A stretch of 64,000 nucleotides of DNA from Heterohyrax brucei (taxonomy: Eukaryota > Chordata > Mammalia > Hyracoidea > Procaviidae): contig CM053141.1 of NCBI GenBank assembly GCA_028571685.1, positions 57,968,333 through 58,032,332 of the forward strand, in the 5' to 3' direction. The translations under genes and the position numbers were made by a program. The notes under the pieces were generated by a model that did no database searches, was not told the origin of the DNA, and saw only the letters and a list, made by a program, of their open reading frames with translations. The stretch's first letter is position 1. Each line of letters opens with the position of its first letter. Positions 23,429-36,144 of this stretch are shown here, in pieces.

Positions 23429-24105
23429 AAGTGGGCAAAATGCTCCATGAAAATCATATACAGCTTGCAAGAAGCTATCCAAGCACGACGATTGGTCTCT
23501 ATTTGCCTGATGAAACAGTCGGAGAAGCAGAGTCAGGAATAGAAAGAAACAGTGTGGCTGACTGCCTCCATGAACAACTGCCTCCTTTGCCACGAGATCA
23601 GAAAACCTGGATGGTGCGTGGCTACGACTACTGAACATTATGATCAAGGATTCTATAACAGAATCTTGATTAAAAAGGTGAAAATGAAAAACAGATTTTC
23701 AAGTTCTCATGGACTCCAGACTTTCCAGGGCTATGGAGGCTTGAGAAATCCCTGAAGATACTGCTCTCAGATAATCTTTAAGCCTTAAACCAAAAATATC
23801 CCTGAAGCTTTCTTAAAACCAAACAGTAGTTTAGCTTAAGTAGTAAAGAACATCCACCTTGAGCATGGTGCTCTTTTTATGATCTATCTATATAGAATCA
23901 AACTGACAACACCAATTGGAAAGATCAGGCAGGAAACTTAAGGGGCAGTGAGTTTATGTCAATGGGAGGAACAACTCAGAAAACAAGGATGAGAATAGTT
24001 ACACAACTTGAAAAATGTAATCAAGGTCACTGAATCGGGACATACAGAATACGATGAATTGGTGTATGTTTTGCTACGCATATTCTCAACAAAAAAATAT
24101 TTAAA
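23429..24105 (+). mobile_element. L1 3' UTR (third type)
   Basis: Sequence with ACGACGATTGGTCTCTATTT, AACTGCCTCCTTTGCCACGA and AATTGGTGTATGTTTTGCTA, ending in an A-rich tail. I recall this order from elephant L1 tails. Plus strand, 5'-truncated. Confidence 0.6.
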
Positions 24106-25182
24106 AAACTATATAGTATAATTTTATTTCTATAAAGTATATTATTTGTTTTTATAGTTAAACATGCACTAAAAATCTGGATGATATATAATCAGCTTTT
24201 TAAAAGTTTCTAAATTTTAAGTAGTTAGACATAGTATTAATACAAATCAGGTGACAGACCCATTTGTATATACTTCCATTGTGAATAATTTACAATAAAA
24301 CAAAAAAAATGAAGATTTTGAATTTTAAAAACTGCTGTAGTATAATAAAAGTTTTTAGTTACAATGTTTCTTGAAATCATGCTATATGTCCAATTTACAT
24401 GAAAAAGTCAGGTGGAGAATAAAGAGACCCTGTGAAACCAGAGCAAAGTCTGTTTTCCTATTCTGTTTAAAACAAAAAGGCAGGAATCATTCCTCACCTT
24501 TCATGCCTGACTGACAGGATCTCAGAGAAGTGGGTCGACAGGAAAATAAGTACATTTTGGGTTTTCACGCTTTTGAAACATTTGAGAGCTACCATGATCT
24601 AAAACTAATGTCTTTTGATTCTGACTCAAGGTGACCCCACATGTAGTGCACAGAAAATAGATAAAGCGATTAAAATAAACTAACAGGTTGAGAGTCATCA
24701 AATTTCTAAAATATACTGATAACAATGTACAGCAAAATTAATTTTGATTCAGAAACTTAAGGGACATTATGTGGCAGTTCAGCAAGCACAGGTTTTCCTG
24801 TGAGGCAGTGCTGGAAATAAACACCCCTGCACACACATACCTTTGGCTTGTCTCCTTTAAAGAATCTATCCCTGCTAAATCCCCCAAATTTTAGAAATCT
24901 GGCTTGTCTCCTAGGCAACTAGCCTTCCTATGAAGAGAAATAATAGGGCAGCTCAAATATGTCTGGGATTCTCTTCTACCTCCCTCACCAATTTCAGACC
25001 TTCTCTCTTCTTTCACTCCAGAAAGGTCCCAACCTCTAAAACTCCTAATCCAGCTGTGCCTTCTTGTCTCATACCTGCCTCAAGTAATGCTTCGCCAAAT
25101 TATTCCTAACCTCAGTAGAGGCCAAGAACACTAGACTCAACTGCCTACAAAATAAAACTAATCAAAAGCATTACAGATACCT
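24106..25182. other. AT-rich intron sequence, nothing recognised
   Basis: No gene, RNA gene or clear repeat. One pyrimidine-rich stretch at 24960-25060. Confidence 0.4.
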
Positions 25183-25641
25183 TGTTATGGTTAAGATTAT
25201 ACATGTCATCTTGGCTGGGCCATGATTCTCAGTGTTTGTATGTGATCACGCTCATTACAGGATCTGCTGTGAGTAGACAATCAGTGGAAAGAGAGTTTCC
25301 TTGAGCATGTGTCCTACACCAGAAGTAAGTAGGAATTTTGGCTTTTGCCTTCCCTGGATCCTCCAGTTGCCTCATCTGACCTTAAGTTCTTAGGACTTCA
25401 GCTAGCAGCTGACCTGCCAACCTTAGGAATCATCACATCCTGTGAGCAAGAGCTCTGTTCTGCCACCTGCCCATCTTGGCTTCTCCAGCCCCTGTGGCTA
25501 CACAGATCAGGAGAAGACTCTATCCTGATCCTCAGACTTGGGACCTTCCAGCCTCCACAATCGTGTGAGCTGTTTCCTTGATGTAAATCTCTCTGTGTAT
25601 TTATACACTTCACAGGTTTTGCTTCTCTGGAGAACTCAGCA
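25183..25641 (+). mobile_element. Old LTR-like or transposon repeat
   Basis: It begins TGTTATGGTTAAGATTATAC, with CTTGGCTGGGCCATG, and ends with the widely repeated pattern AGCCTCCACAATCGTGTGAG, GTAAATCTCTCTGTG and TCTCTGGAGAACTCAGCA. This is a common mammalian repeat whose family name I cannot fix. No target duplication seen. Confidence 0.55.
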
Positions 25642-25680
25642 TGAAAAATCCCTGTAATTCATACCACTTACTGCAGTACT

Positions 25681-25860
25681 TTGTTGTTGTTAGCTGTTGC
25701 TGAGAGGATTCTCACTTATGACAACACCACATGTGTAGAACAGAATTGTTCCACAGAGTTTTCAAGGCTGTGACCTTTCACAAGCAGATTGCCATGTATG
25801 TCTACTGAAATGCCTCTGTACGGAGTCTGCACCATCAACCTTCTGGCATACAAAGCATCA
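25681..25860 (-). mobile_element. AfroSINE, type C, diverged
   Basis: It starts TTGTTGTTGTTAGCTGTTGC, the complement of the AACAACAAC-type tail, and includes TTTTCAAGGCTGTGACCTTT. Confidence 0.75.
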
Positions 25861-25970
25861 TGTAGTTTTTTAAGTTTCAACTCAGTAAAAGCTAAATTCT
25901 AAACTTTTAACTGGGTAATATGTAGTACACCTCCCTAGTCATCTGCTACTAATCTGAGAAATTATAAAAC

Positions 25971-26110
25971 ATGAAGCCCATTGCCATCAATTCCAACTCA
26001 CAGTGACCCTATGGGACAGAGCAGAACTAACCCAGAGGGATTCCAAGAAGTGGCTCCTTAATTTGAACTTCAACCTTTTCAGTCAACAAAAAGCTCTCAA
26101 CCACCGAGGT
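25971..26110 (-). mobile_element. AfroSINE, type A, internally shortened
   Basis: GTGACCCTATGGGACAGAGC is intact. The region around the B box is rearranged, and the head ends at CCACCGAGG. Confidence 0.75.
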
Positions 26111-26563
26111 AAGGAACACTCAATTTCTCTCAAGCGGAAAGCAGTCATTAACATTAAAGAAGGCAGGGGGCAGTGGGGGGGAGAGCGGGGAATTCTTTTC
26201 CAGTTAGGCTTCTCAAGCTATCCCACATGGCAATATCTCTAAAACAGTGGTTCTTGAATTCCTGAGGGTCATAAGCTCCTAGAGTTTCATAACCTGCACC
26301 CCACTCGACAACAACAAACATACCTCGACACATCCAACATAAAAGTATAAGAACAAAATGACAATAATTAATATCCTGAAATCCACAGACTAAACTGATC
26401 AAGATTATGATCTAAAAAAGACTATAATTAACTGAATGTGATAGTCATTTTATTTCTTTCCCTAACCCTCCTTTTTCCCCTCCTTTCTCACTCTCAGTTT
26501 TGTCTTCTTGCCATCATCTCCCTTTACTTTCCTTCCTTATTTGTCTATATTATAAAACTGAAA

Positions 26564-26733
26564 CAAACCAAAAACAACCAGATCCACCACCGCCAAGCTG
26601 ATCCCAACTCACAGCAACCCTATAGCTCAGAGCTGAGCTGTCCTGTAGTTTCCAACAAGTGCCTGGAGGATTTGAACTACCGACCTTCTGGTTAGCAGAT
26701 ACAGCACTTAACCACTATACCACCAAGGTTTCC
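26564..26733 (-). mobile_element. AfroSINE, type A
   Basis: Full minus copy ending ATACCACCAAGGTTTCC. An unusual GATCCCAACTCACAGCAACC core. Confidence 0.85.
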
Positions 26734-27520
26734 AAAGAACTAAAATCATTTTTAATATTACCTACACTTAATACAATTTTGTTTTCTGTTCTGTTTTCAA
26801 AAGCAAAGTTTATCGCTTCAAGGAAAACTGAAAATTTGTACTTAGTATCTTCTGTTTACCAGTTATTTGCCAATGTACTACTTCCAATCTAACAATTCCA
26901 TGAGGGAGGAAGAAGACAGACAATCAGCCCAAAATCTGTATGTCTGAACTTTAAAACCTTAAAAACCAGAAAGTCTTAGGTTAGGAAAAATCAAAACAGA
27001 AATTACAAAACATAAACGAACAATGAAAATAATACTAACCAAAATTTGATATACATAGCTAAAAAAGTACACATAGAAATATAGAGCTTTAAATGCACAC
27101 ATTAGAAAGTAATGAAACATTCAACACAATAACTTTTTTTCTAAAACCACAAGAAAGTAATAGAAATATGGAATAGCAATTAATGAAACAGAAAGCAATG
27201 GAAAACAAAACGATAAACAAAACCAGAAGAGTTTTTTCTTACGGTTAACAAAATAATCGGTCTTGCTAAAGGCATAATAAAAGAAAAACACAAATGCAGG
27301 GAATTACCAAAACATTTTAATGGATACTAACTACATACACTGCTAGGCTAAATTTTATACAAATTGAAAGACACTAATTAACTTATCCAAGATTACATGC
27401 CTTGTAAAGTACATACTAGAGAGATAACCAACACTACACAATGGAAATGGGACAGAATTTAAACAAAAAGTTTCTCTTTTTCCATATCATACCAACTCTC
27501 TCTTAGGAAAGTAGCCTAAG
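26734..27520. other. AT-rich intron sequence, nothing recognised
   Basis: No feature I can support. Confidence 0.4.
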
Positions 27521-27615
27521 CATCAAGGGTCTCAGTTTCCTTATCTACAAATGAGAACGATAAATGACATTATCTCCTAGGTCCCTCTCGGGCCATGATT
27601 CTATGAACCTAAGCT
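27521..27615 (+). mobile_element. MIR core fragment
   Basis: GGTCTCAGTTTCCTTATCTA followed by AAATGAGAACGATAAATGAC is the MIR 3' core in plus orientation. Confidence 0.6.
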
Positions 27616-27870
27616 AAGCTATCTAGAGACAAACTTCTTCTGTTGGTTAGATTAGGGTGTAGGGTAGAGTTATTCTGTGTTATCTCAGACACATCTGAGT
27701 CTACCACAATTGAGCTGACTAGCCACTGTAACCTCCAAGAACACTTTGTTGCAAACTATGAAGAAACAATGTGAAACCTCAGAAGACTTTAAAGAAAAAT
27801 AAACACTGAGGAACTGCTTCTAGAAGCTGTTTTATCAGAAAGGTAATGGATAATACCCTTACATAAAAAA

Positions 27871-28080
27871 ACACCCAAACACAAGCCCACTGCCATCAAG
27901 CTGATTATAAGTCAGAGATCCTACAGGATAGAGTAGAACTAACCCATAGGCTTTGCAAAGTTGTAAATCTTTGTGGAAGCAAGCTGCCACATTTTTCCCT
28001 AATGCAGCTGCTGGAAGGTTCAAACCACAGGTCTTCTGATTGGCAGCCAAGCACTTTAACCACTGTATGACCAGGGATTC
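27871..28080 (-). mobile_element. AfroSINE, type B
   Basis: Minus copy with the extra segment AATCTTTGTGGAAGCAAGCT and a CCAGGGATTC head. Confidence 0.8.
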
Positions 28081-28744
28081 TTACATAAGAAACGATCCTC
28101 TCCCTGCCAAAAAAATCCAGCATATGAAGCTTAACCATATTTATGCATTTTAATATATTTATACTTAGGGCTGACAAGTCAGTCCATGGCTACTTTTGTG
28201 AAATTTGCTTCTATAAATGCTTTCATCTTCTCCTTAAGCAGTTCAAAGCTCAAAAGTAAATTAAAATTTTCAACTCTTTACTACTCTGTGTTACACCTGA
28301 GCAGTTTTTACAAACTTCATTCAGAACTCAAGGAATGTTCTTTATTTCATGTTCAATTCAGTTTGGACAAAATACATTTTAGGGAGAAAAACATGCAGTA
28401 TTTTCCTTGCTCTCTTTAGAAACAGGTGTTGCAAATTCTTTCCAAAACCACGCAAAAAATTCTGCTAATCAATAGTTAATGTGTTATTTCTGAACAGAAT
28501 GGGTCTTCTTTACAAAGGATCATTAGATATCAAAAAGTAAATAAAGTCATTTAAAAATTTGCCAACTTAACAAATAAACTAGGAAGTTTACCAGGTAAGA
28601 TAGTTTGTTTTCTCTACATATCAAATGCAAAAACTCCTTCCTGATTATTATTCCTGATAATCTAACAAAAGTTTCACGTCCAGCAGACAAACTGTTCGTA
28701 TTTAATAATAAGGAGGGGAGGTGGCAGATTAAAAGTAAGCATCA
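28081..28744. other. AT-rich intron sequence, nothing recognised
   Basis: No gene or clear repeat seen. Confidence 0.4.
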
Positions 28745-28913
28745 GTAATTATCCATCATAAAAGGATAACTGAGTACTATGAAATACTTTAGAAAATATG
28801 AAAACCTAGAGGAAATGGACAAATTTCTGGAAACAAGCTGCCTGACTTAAAAATCTGGAAAGACCTGTAACAACAAGACACTGAAAAGATAAGCAAAAAA
28901 CTTCCAACCAACA

Positions 28914-28990
28914 AAAATCCTGGCCCAGATGGCATTACTGTAGAACTCTACCAAAATCCTGGCCCAGATGGCATCACTGTAGAACTCTAC
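28914..28990 (+). repeat. 39-bp tandem duplication inside L1 reverse transcriptase
   Basis: The unit reading AATCCTGGCCCAGATGGCAT and continuing to ACTCTAC occurs twice with period 39 and one T/C difference. It is 13 codons, so the frame is kept. Confidence 0.9.
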
Positions 28991-29415
28991 CAAACATTAG
29001 AAGAACAGTTTACACCAATACTACTCAAACTATTTCAGAACAGAGAAAAGGGATATTCCAAATTCATTGTACAAAGCTACTGTAACTCTAATATGAAAAC
29101 CAGGCACATACACACAAGAAAGAAAATTATAGACCAGTTTCTCCTGTTAAAATAGATGTAATAATTTCCAACAAAATTCTAGACAACAGATTCAGCATTA
29201 TATAAAATAATAATAACAATGCACCATGACAAAGTGAGGTTCATACCAGGTATGCAAAGATCACTCAACATTAGAAAGTCAATCAAAATAATCCACCACA
29301 TAAATACAAGGAAAGGAATTACATGATCATCTCAACTGATGTAGAAAAGGCATTATATAAAGTCCAACAACCATTCCTGATAAAAACTCTCAATAAAACA
29401 GAAATTTAAAAAAAA

Positions 29416-29573
29416 ACACAAACCACTGCCATCAAGTTGATTCAAACTCATAGCAACATTAGAGGATAGAGCAGAACTGCTCCACGGAGTTTCCAAGGAG
29501 TGCCTGATAGATTCAAACCGCTGACCATTAGGTTAACAGATGTAGCACTTGAACATTACACTACCTGGGTTTC
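29416..29573 (-). mobile_element. AfroSINE, type A, in L1 ORF2
   Basis: Minus copy. Host L1 codons (LNKTEI on the left, GIVEKFLN on the right) resume across it. Confidence 0.85.
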
Positions 29574-30940
29574 TAAAATAGGAATAGTAGAAAAATTCCT
29601 CAACATAATAAAAGGTGTCTATACACAACCAATAGCCAACATCATTCGCAACAGAGAGAGCCTGAAAACATTCTTCCTGAGAACAAGAACAAGACGAAGA
29701 TACTTGTTATCACCATTCCTATTTAACATTGTGCTGGAAGTCCTAGCTAGAGTATTAAGGCAAAAAAAAAAAAAAAAAAAAGAAAGAAAGAAAAATTAAA
29801 ACACATTCAAATTGTCAAGGAAAAAGTGAAGCTACCCCTATTTGCAGATGATATGATACTATACACAGAGAACCCTAAAGACTCCACAAGTAAACTACTG
29901 GAACTAACAGAAGATTCAGCAGAGTTGCCAGATACAAGATAAACATAAAAAAATCAGTTAGAAACCTATAAACCAATAAAGAGAAATACACAAAGGAAAT
30001 CAGAAAAGCAATTACCATTTATAACGGTCCCTAAAAAAATAAAATACTGAGGACTAAATCTAACCAAAGGTGTAAAAGACCTATTTTAAAAAAAAAAAAA
30101 AAAAAAACTGCAAAGCACAACTGCAGGAAACAAAGACACCTACACAAATGTGAACATGCCATGCTCATAAACAGATAGACTCAGTGTTGTGAAAAAGTCA
30201 ATTCTATCCAAAGCAATTGTACAAGCCCAATCCAACCACCAACAGCATTATTTAAAAAAATAGAAAAACCAATCATCAACTTTCTATGGAAAGAGACCCC
30301 AGATTAGTAAAACACTGTAGAAGAAAAAGAATAAAGAAGAATTGTACTACCTAATTTCAGAACCTACTGCCCAGCTACCATAGTCAAAACAGTCTAATAT
30401 TGGTATGATGGAAGACAGACTAACTAGTGGAACAGAATCGAGAACCCAGACATGAATCTATCCACCTACAGTCATGTGATCATTGACTAAGGCCCAAAGT
30501 CTATTAGATTGGGGAGAACAGTCATTTTCAAAAAATGGTGTTGACAAAACTAAATGTCCATCCATCTGCAAAAAAAATTAAGCAAGGTCCATACCTCACA
30601 CCATACACAAAAACTAATTTAAAATGGATCAAAGACCTAAATATAAATCCCCAAACAATAAAGATCATGGAAGAAAAAATAGGAGCACGCATATATGACA
30701 TACATAGAATCAAGACTATAACTAACTACACACAAACACCAGAAGGTAAACTAGATAACTGGTATCCTTTAAATATTAAATACTTTGGCTCACCAAAAGA
30801 TTAAAAAGATAATTTACAGGCTGGGGAAAAAAATGTATGTCTATAACATATCTGACAAAGGTCTACTCTGGAAAATTTATAAGAAAATCCAACACCTCTA
30901 CAACAAAGACAAATACTCCATTTTTAAAAAGGGCAAACAA

Positions 30941-31570
30941 GGCTTAAATAGCACCAAATGGTCCCATTCCACCTGGACCAGTGGTAAACGGTGGGCATCA
31001 AGGACAGGAGGCAAATATGAGCTCACCAGATGGAAGGAGACAAATGAGCCCGAGTTCGCTTCAGCACAGGACCAGAAGAACTAGATGGTGCACAGCTCCA
31101 TCAATGACAGCCCAGATAGGGTACATGAACAGAGCCCGAGGCAGCACTCCAGAGAAGGAGCAGAAGGCAGAGCTAAAACTCTACCAGAAGACCACACTTC
31201 CTGGTACTACTGTATGGAGGATGCCCTGGGAGCAGGGCCCCCAGACTCTCTAAACCAAACTGTACCCAGCACCTGGGCCAGCTCCCCAGACAAACACTGA
31301 ACCAGATTATACAAAACACAGAGAGAGGCTGGCCTTGAAACACGTACACAGGGCTGTCTGAAAGGCTCATCACTGGAGCCAAGATGACCAGGTGAGGGGG
31401 GCCACATCTCAGTCAAAAGCTTACAGGAAGTTTGGACAAAAGGGGAAGTATGCCATCGTGGGGTGAGAGGGGCAGCTAGAAAAAATAGCAGTGAAAGTTC
31501 TGGGTGTTACATGGCAAAATGTTATAGACAGAAAAACTGTTCTTAAATCACAATAGAAAATATATATATA
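30941..31570 (+). mobile_element. L1 3' UTR inserted in the L1 at 28745-33310
   Basis: 5'-truncated L1 tail including the GAAGAACTAGATGGTGCACA motif and ending in A/T-rich sequence. The target duplication TTTTTAAAAA-(AT)GGGCAAA lies at 30921-30937 and 31571-31589 with a small indel. ORF2 of the host resumes after it. Confidence 0.8.
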
Positions 31571-31742
31571 TTTTTAAAAAATGGGCAAAGAATATGAATA
31601 GACACTTCTACCAATGAAGACATTCCAGTGGCTAAGAGACACAAGAGGAAATGCTGGTGATCACTAGCAATTAGAGAAATGTAAACCAAAACTACAATGA
31701 TATACTGTCTCACCCTGACATTACTGGCACTAACAATAAAAT

Positions 31743-31926
31743 GGAAGCCCTGGTGGCATAGTGGGTTAAGTGCTATGTCTGTTAACCAAAAGGTCAGCAG
31801 TTCAAATCTGCCAGGCACTCCTTGGAAACTCTATGGGGCAGTTCCACTCTGACCTCTACGGTCAGTATGAGTCAGATCCAGCTCGATGGTAGTGGTGTGG
31901 GGTTTTGTTTTGTTTTGTTTTGTTTT
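31743..31926 (+). mobile_element. AfroSINE, type A, with (TTTTG)n end
   Basis: Near-consensus plus copy (GGAAGCCCTGGTGGCATAGT). It ends in five to six TTTTG units at 31903-31926. Confidence 0.9.
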
Positions 31927-33310
31927 AACCATAAAAAAAACAGTACAACAAAGGGGGAAGCTGTGGAGAAACTGAAATTCTTACACGCTTCTGGTAGGAA
32001 TGTAAAAAGCTACAGCCATTTTATAAAACAACACAGTAGTTCCTTAAAAAGCTATAAACGGAAATATCATACAATCCGGCAAACGCACTCCTAGAATATT
32101 TCCTAGAGAAATAAGAACCATCATACAAACAGACATATGAACACTCATGTTTACTGTAGCATTATTTCAATAGCAAAAACAAAGAAATGATCTAAGTGTT
32201 CAACAGCAGATGAATGGATAAATAAATATGATACATACAATGGAATACTACTCAACAATAAAAAATAATAAGTATGTGAAACATCTCACAACATGAATTA
32301 ATCTGGAGGGCATCATGCTAAATGAAATAAGTCAGCCTCATACTGTTTAAGACCATTATTATAAAAATTTATGAAAAAGTTTACATACAGTAAGAAACAA
32401 GCTTTGATGGTTATGAGGGCAGGGAGAAGTAGAGAAGAAAAAACACTAACCAGCCAATAGATAAAGTGGTATCTTTGGCAAAGGATAAGACTGCACACAA
32501 TACTATGGACATCAGCACAACTGGACCAAGACAAAGTCACAGAAGTTTAACAGATACATCAAATATCCCTTAGAACCTAGTTACTAGGGCTGAGGGCTGG
32601 GGACCACGGTCTTGGGAGACACCTAGTTCACCTGATCTAAACCAGTTCACAAAGAAAATCCTCTATATTATACACTAGTGAGTAGGTCTCCTTGCAGCAG
32701 CCATCTAAAATACAATTACTGGTCCCATTCCATGGGTAGCAAAGGAAAATGAAGAAAATCAAAGACACAAGGAAAATATTAGCCCAGACGACTAAAGAAC
32801 TGCATGAACCACAGCCTCCACTAGCTTGAGCACAAAAGAACTAGATGGTGCCTGGCTACCAATACCAACCACTCTGATGAGGATCACAACAGAGTCCCAC
32901 AGTAGGAGAAAACTGTGGAACAAAACACAAATTTCACCAAAAAAGACCAGACCTACTGGTCTGACCAAGACTGAAAGAACCTCCAAGTCTATGGCCATTG
33001 GACACCCAGCTAACTCAGAATTGAAGCCACTTCTGAAGTCACCTTTCAGCCAAAGATTAGACAGTCCTATAAAATAAACAGTAACACATGAGAAACATGC
33101 TTCTTAGGTCAATCAAATATAGGAGACCAAAGGGGCAACACCTGCACACAAAGACAGAAGACAGGATGAGAAAGGAAAACCAGACAAACTGAAGAAATCC
33201 TGAGCAGAAATGGGGAGAGTGCTGTACACATCACAGGGATTGCAACTGAAGTCACAAAACAAAAATTTAGGAATGAAAAAAAAAATTTGTACTGTACACT
33301 GTCACATGAA

Positions 33311-34419
33311 GCACAGTGAAACTTTTTTTAAAAAGAAAAAATCAACACAGCCCCTTGAGTAAGGAAGGACCTGGCAAAAACTTATTTCAGTAAGATAAGT
33401 TTGTGCAAGGCAGAGGTGGAGAAGGGGTAGACCCTGGAGCCAGATGGGAGGAGTCAGTGGTAAAAAGCACTGTATATTTGGGTATGAATCACAGAGATGG
33501 TACAAGAAATATCACCGGGCAAGAGTGCAAAGAACAAGACACCCTCTGCTTTTAGGGACACCTATATTCTGGTCACTGGCTTGCAGTCACCACCCCTCTG
33601 TGGCTGACATGGTTTTACTATAAAAAGTACTTAGCCATCTTTTTATTTTTATTTTTTTTAATTTAGGACAAAAGGGAGAAAAAGATAGTTTGGATATAAG
33701 TGACACTTCCAAAGAAGTTTCCCCCCCCCCAACTTTTTGTGGGTTTTAGTCAATAGTTACCTACAATATCCTCAACCTTGAAGTAGCATAGTTCATCGAG
33801 ACATCTAAAATAAATCTGTACATATATTTAAATAGCTTTAAAAAAAAAAAAGCCAGAATAACCATAAGGACAGATTATTTCACTATGGAATCTGTTTTCA
33901 GCACTAACAAAAAATAAGTTAACCTACTTATTTATACTAACAAAAATAAAAAGCAAGAGGTCACCTGTTGTTCCTTCCCCAGAAAGGCACACTAACACAG
34001 TGCCAACTGGCCAGAGGCAATGGTAATCCTTCCACCCCCTCATGGTAACAGCTGTTCCCTTTCTTTCTCAAGCTGGTAAAGGTCAGGATCAGTAGCAAAG
34101 TTTGCTTGTTCATTTCTACATGCTGATTTCCAGATGCAAAAGGTAAAGAGATGGCTGGGAAAAAGAGGTTTAGGAAGAAACAGCATTTGTACCCTCCTAT
34201 TTTACTTTCTCCCAGGCACTCATCAGAAATCTGTTTTGGACTTCTCTTGCATTTGAAGCTTAACTATAATCATTTCTCCGTCAAAAAATATTCTGTTTTG
34301 GAACTGTCTGGAACTGGAGGTGGGTATGCATATTTTAAAAAGGAGCAATAAATAAATAAATAAAAGCACCAAAACTGTATAACAACATTTACATCATAAA
34401 CACCTGGCCTAAGCATAAA
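33311..34419. other. Intron sequence with a C10 run
   Basis: Contains ten or more consecutive C at 33721-33730 and an (AAAT)n tract at 34349-34364. No gene recognised. Confidence 0.45.
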
Positions 34420-35705
34420 CGTTCTGCTGCTATTCATGAAGTTTTCACGGGCCAATTTTTCAGAAATAGATAGCCAGGTCCATCTTCCTAGTCTGCATTA
34501 GTCTGGAAGCTCCACTGAAATCTGTCCACCATGGTTGATCTTGCCAGTAGCAGAAATACTGGTGGCACCACCAGTGACAGCCATGATGGAACTCACAAAG
34601 TTGAGTGTCACGCAACACCAGAATAAAAAAGGAGTCCCCCTGGGAGCCTGGCCCCTGGCCCTGATGCTGCCCCTGTCCATAAATCATATTGGAGATCAAT
34701 TCTTCAAACAGAAATGGATTGCACTTGGCGACACAGAGTGACCATATCATGCGTGCATTTTATGGTTCTATATATCTATAGGATGTCATCCTGCTGACCT
34801 CTTACTGGAGGTCGGGGAGTAGGGGGAGAGGAGGGGATAAGAGATTGTTGGGAGGATAAAACATGTAAGGAGGAGAGAGGAAGAGTGTGCTGTCACCAGG
34901 CAGGGAGAGCACTGCGAGCTGAATATGAGTGGGCATGCAAATTTATATGGGAAAGCACATTTTCATTCAATCATAAAGAAAAAGAAAGAAATACTAGTGG
35001 CATAATTGCCAGCATCACAGCAACATGCAAGCCACCATGTTACAACAAACTGACAGATGACTGGTTCTCACAGCTGGACAAATAAGTAGCATCACAACAA
35101 AGGGAGAAAATATTCACATTGCAAAGATTTCATTTCACTTGGATTCATAATCAACATCCTTGGAAGCAGCAATCAAGAAGTGAAACCAAGTTCTGCATTG
35201 GACAAATCTGCTACAAAAGACCTCTCCAAGGGTTGAAAAGAAAGATTTTATTTTGAGGACTAAAGTGCCTCTGACTCAAGCCATGATATTTTCAATCACT
35301 TCACATGCATGCAAAACCTGAACAGTGAGTAAGGAAGGCAGAGGAATGGGTGATGTGAATTATACAGTGTTGGTGAAGAATAATGAATATAGCACAGACT
35401 GCCAGAAGAACAAATAAATCTCTTGGCAGAAGTACAGCCAAAATACTTTTTGGAAGCTGGGATTGCAAGACTTTTTGGGGGGTACTCTGGACACGCTATC
35501 AGAAGGGACCAGGCCCTGGAGAAGACATCATACTTGGCAAACTACAGAGTCAGCCAAAGAGAAGACTCTCAGTAAGATGGACTGGCAGTGGCTCCAAGAA
35601 CGGGCTCAAACACAGCACTGACAGCACAGACAGGGTGTCGTTCCATTGTATGTGCGGACACTATGAATCAGAACCAACCTGGTGATACCTAACACCTCAT
35701 CATCA
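34420..35705 (+). mobile_element. RTE (BovB-type) LINE with 5' inversion
   Basis: The left part, about 34420-35090, is the RTE 5' end in reverse orientation (complement of GTGGACAGATTTCAGTGGAG and GCAACATGCAAGCC-type 5' UTR, matching the copy at 4165). The right part, about 35105-35705, is the RTE 3' end in forward orientation: ORF2 C-terminus with WTRYQKGPGPGEDIILGK and LSVRWTGSGSK, then a tail with ACTATGAATCAGAACCAACC. The 5' end of the element faces the junction, as twin priming predicts. The middle of the ORF is missing. An L1 lies within the inverted part. Confidence 0.8.
34568..34986 (+). mobile_element. L1 3' UTR inserted in the RTE, 16-bp target duplication
   Basis: Flanked by AGAAATACTGGTGGCA (34552-34567) and AGAAATACTAGTGGCA (34987-35002), one mismatch. 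It ends in an AAAGAAAAAGAAAG tail. Same L1 3' UTR type as 8578-8862. Confidence 0.88.
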
Positions 35706-35709
35706 ATCA

Positions 35710-36140
35710 CAAGTGTATTATGCTGAGTAAAAGACGTTAGACTCAAAGGGCTCTGTACGTATTGATATAACATTACAGGAAACCGGTAAGGGGCTGTTAG
35801 CAGTGGAAGGTAGTGAAGGGGATGACCACACAGGGGCAGCATGGCAGAATTCTGAGGGGTGACAGAACTATTCTGTATCTTGACTACAGTGGTAATTATG
35901 TAACTCTATGTTTGTCTAAATTAATTCACATCTGCCAAAAAAATTCCATTTTACTGTACGTATATTTTTTAAAAAGCACTAAATGTTGGCTTTAGGTTTC
36001 ATCTCACTTCTCCCTATATCCCTACACCTGCTTGAAACCTGTTACCATGCTCTACTTAATGACTCATCACCACCTTTAACTCCTACCTGCCCTCCGAGCT
36101 TCCACTCAGCTACTTTAAGAAATCATTCCTTTGGTGTGAC
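35710..36140. other. Diverged old repeat-like sequence
   Basis: 35710-35930 resembles an old L1 tail (ACAGAACTATTCTGTATCTT). The remainder is unassigned. Confidence 0.35.
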
Positions 36141-36144
36141 AGGG

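Larger units (their letters stand above)
28745..33310 (+). mobile_element. Decayed 5'-truncated L1 with nested L1 and SINE insertions
   Basis: It begins within ORF2 (AATGGACAAATTTCTGGAAA) and shows the NPGPDGITVELYQ region of the reverse transcriptase, duplicated in tandem at 28914-28990. The polymerase box [16 protein letters not shown] follows at about 29840-29890, and a long ORF2 C-terminal half is broken by frameshifts. The 3' UTR lies at about 32540-33310. AfroSINEs at 29416-29573 and 31743-31926 and an L1 3' end at 30941-31570 interrupt it. A pure A run at 29764-29781 lies within the coding part. Antisense to PLPP1. Confidence 0.8.
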
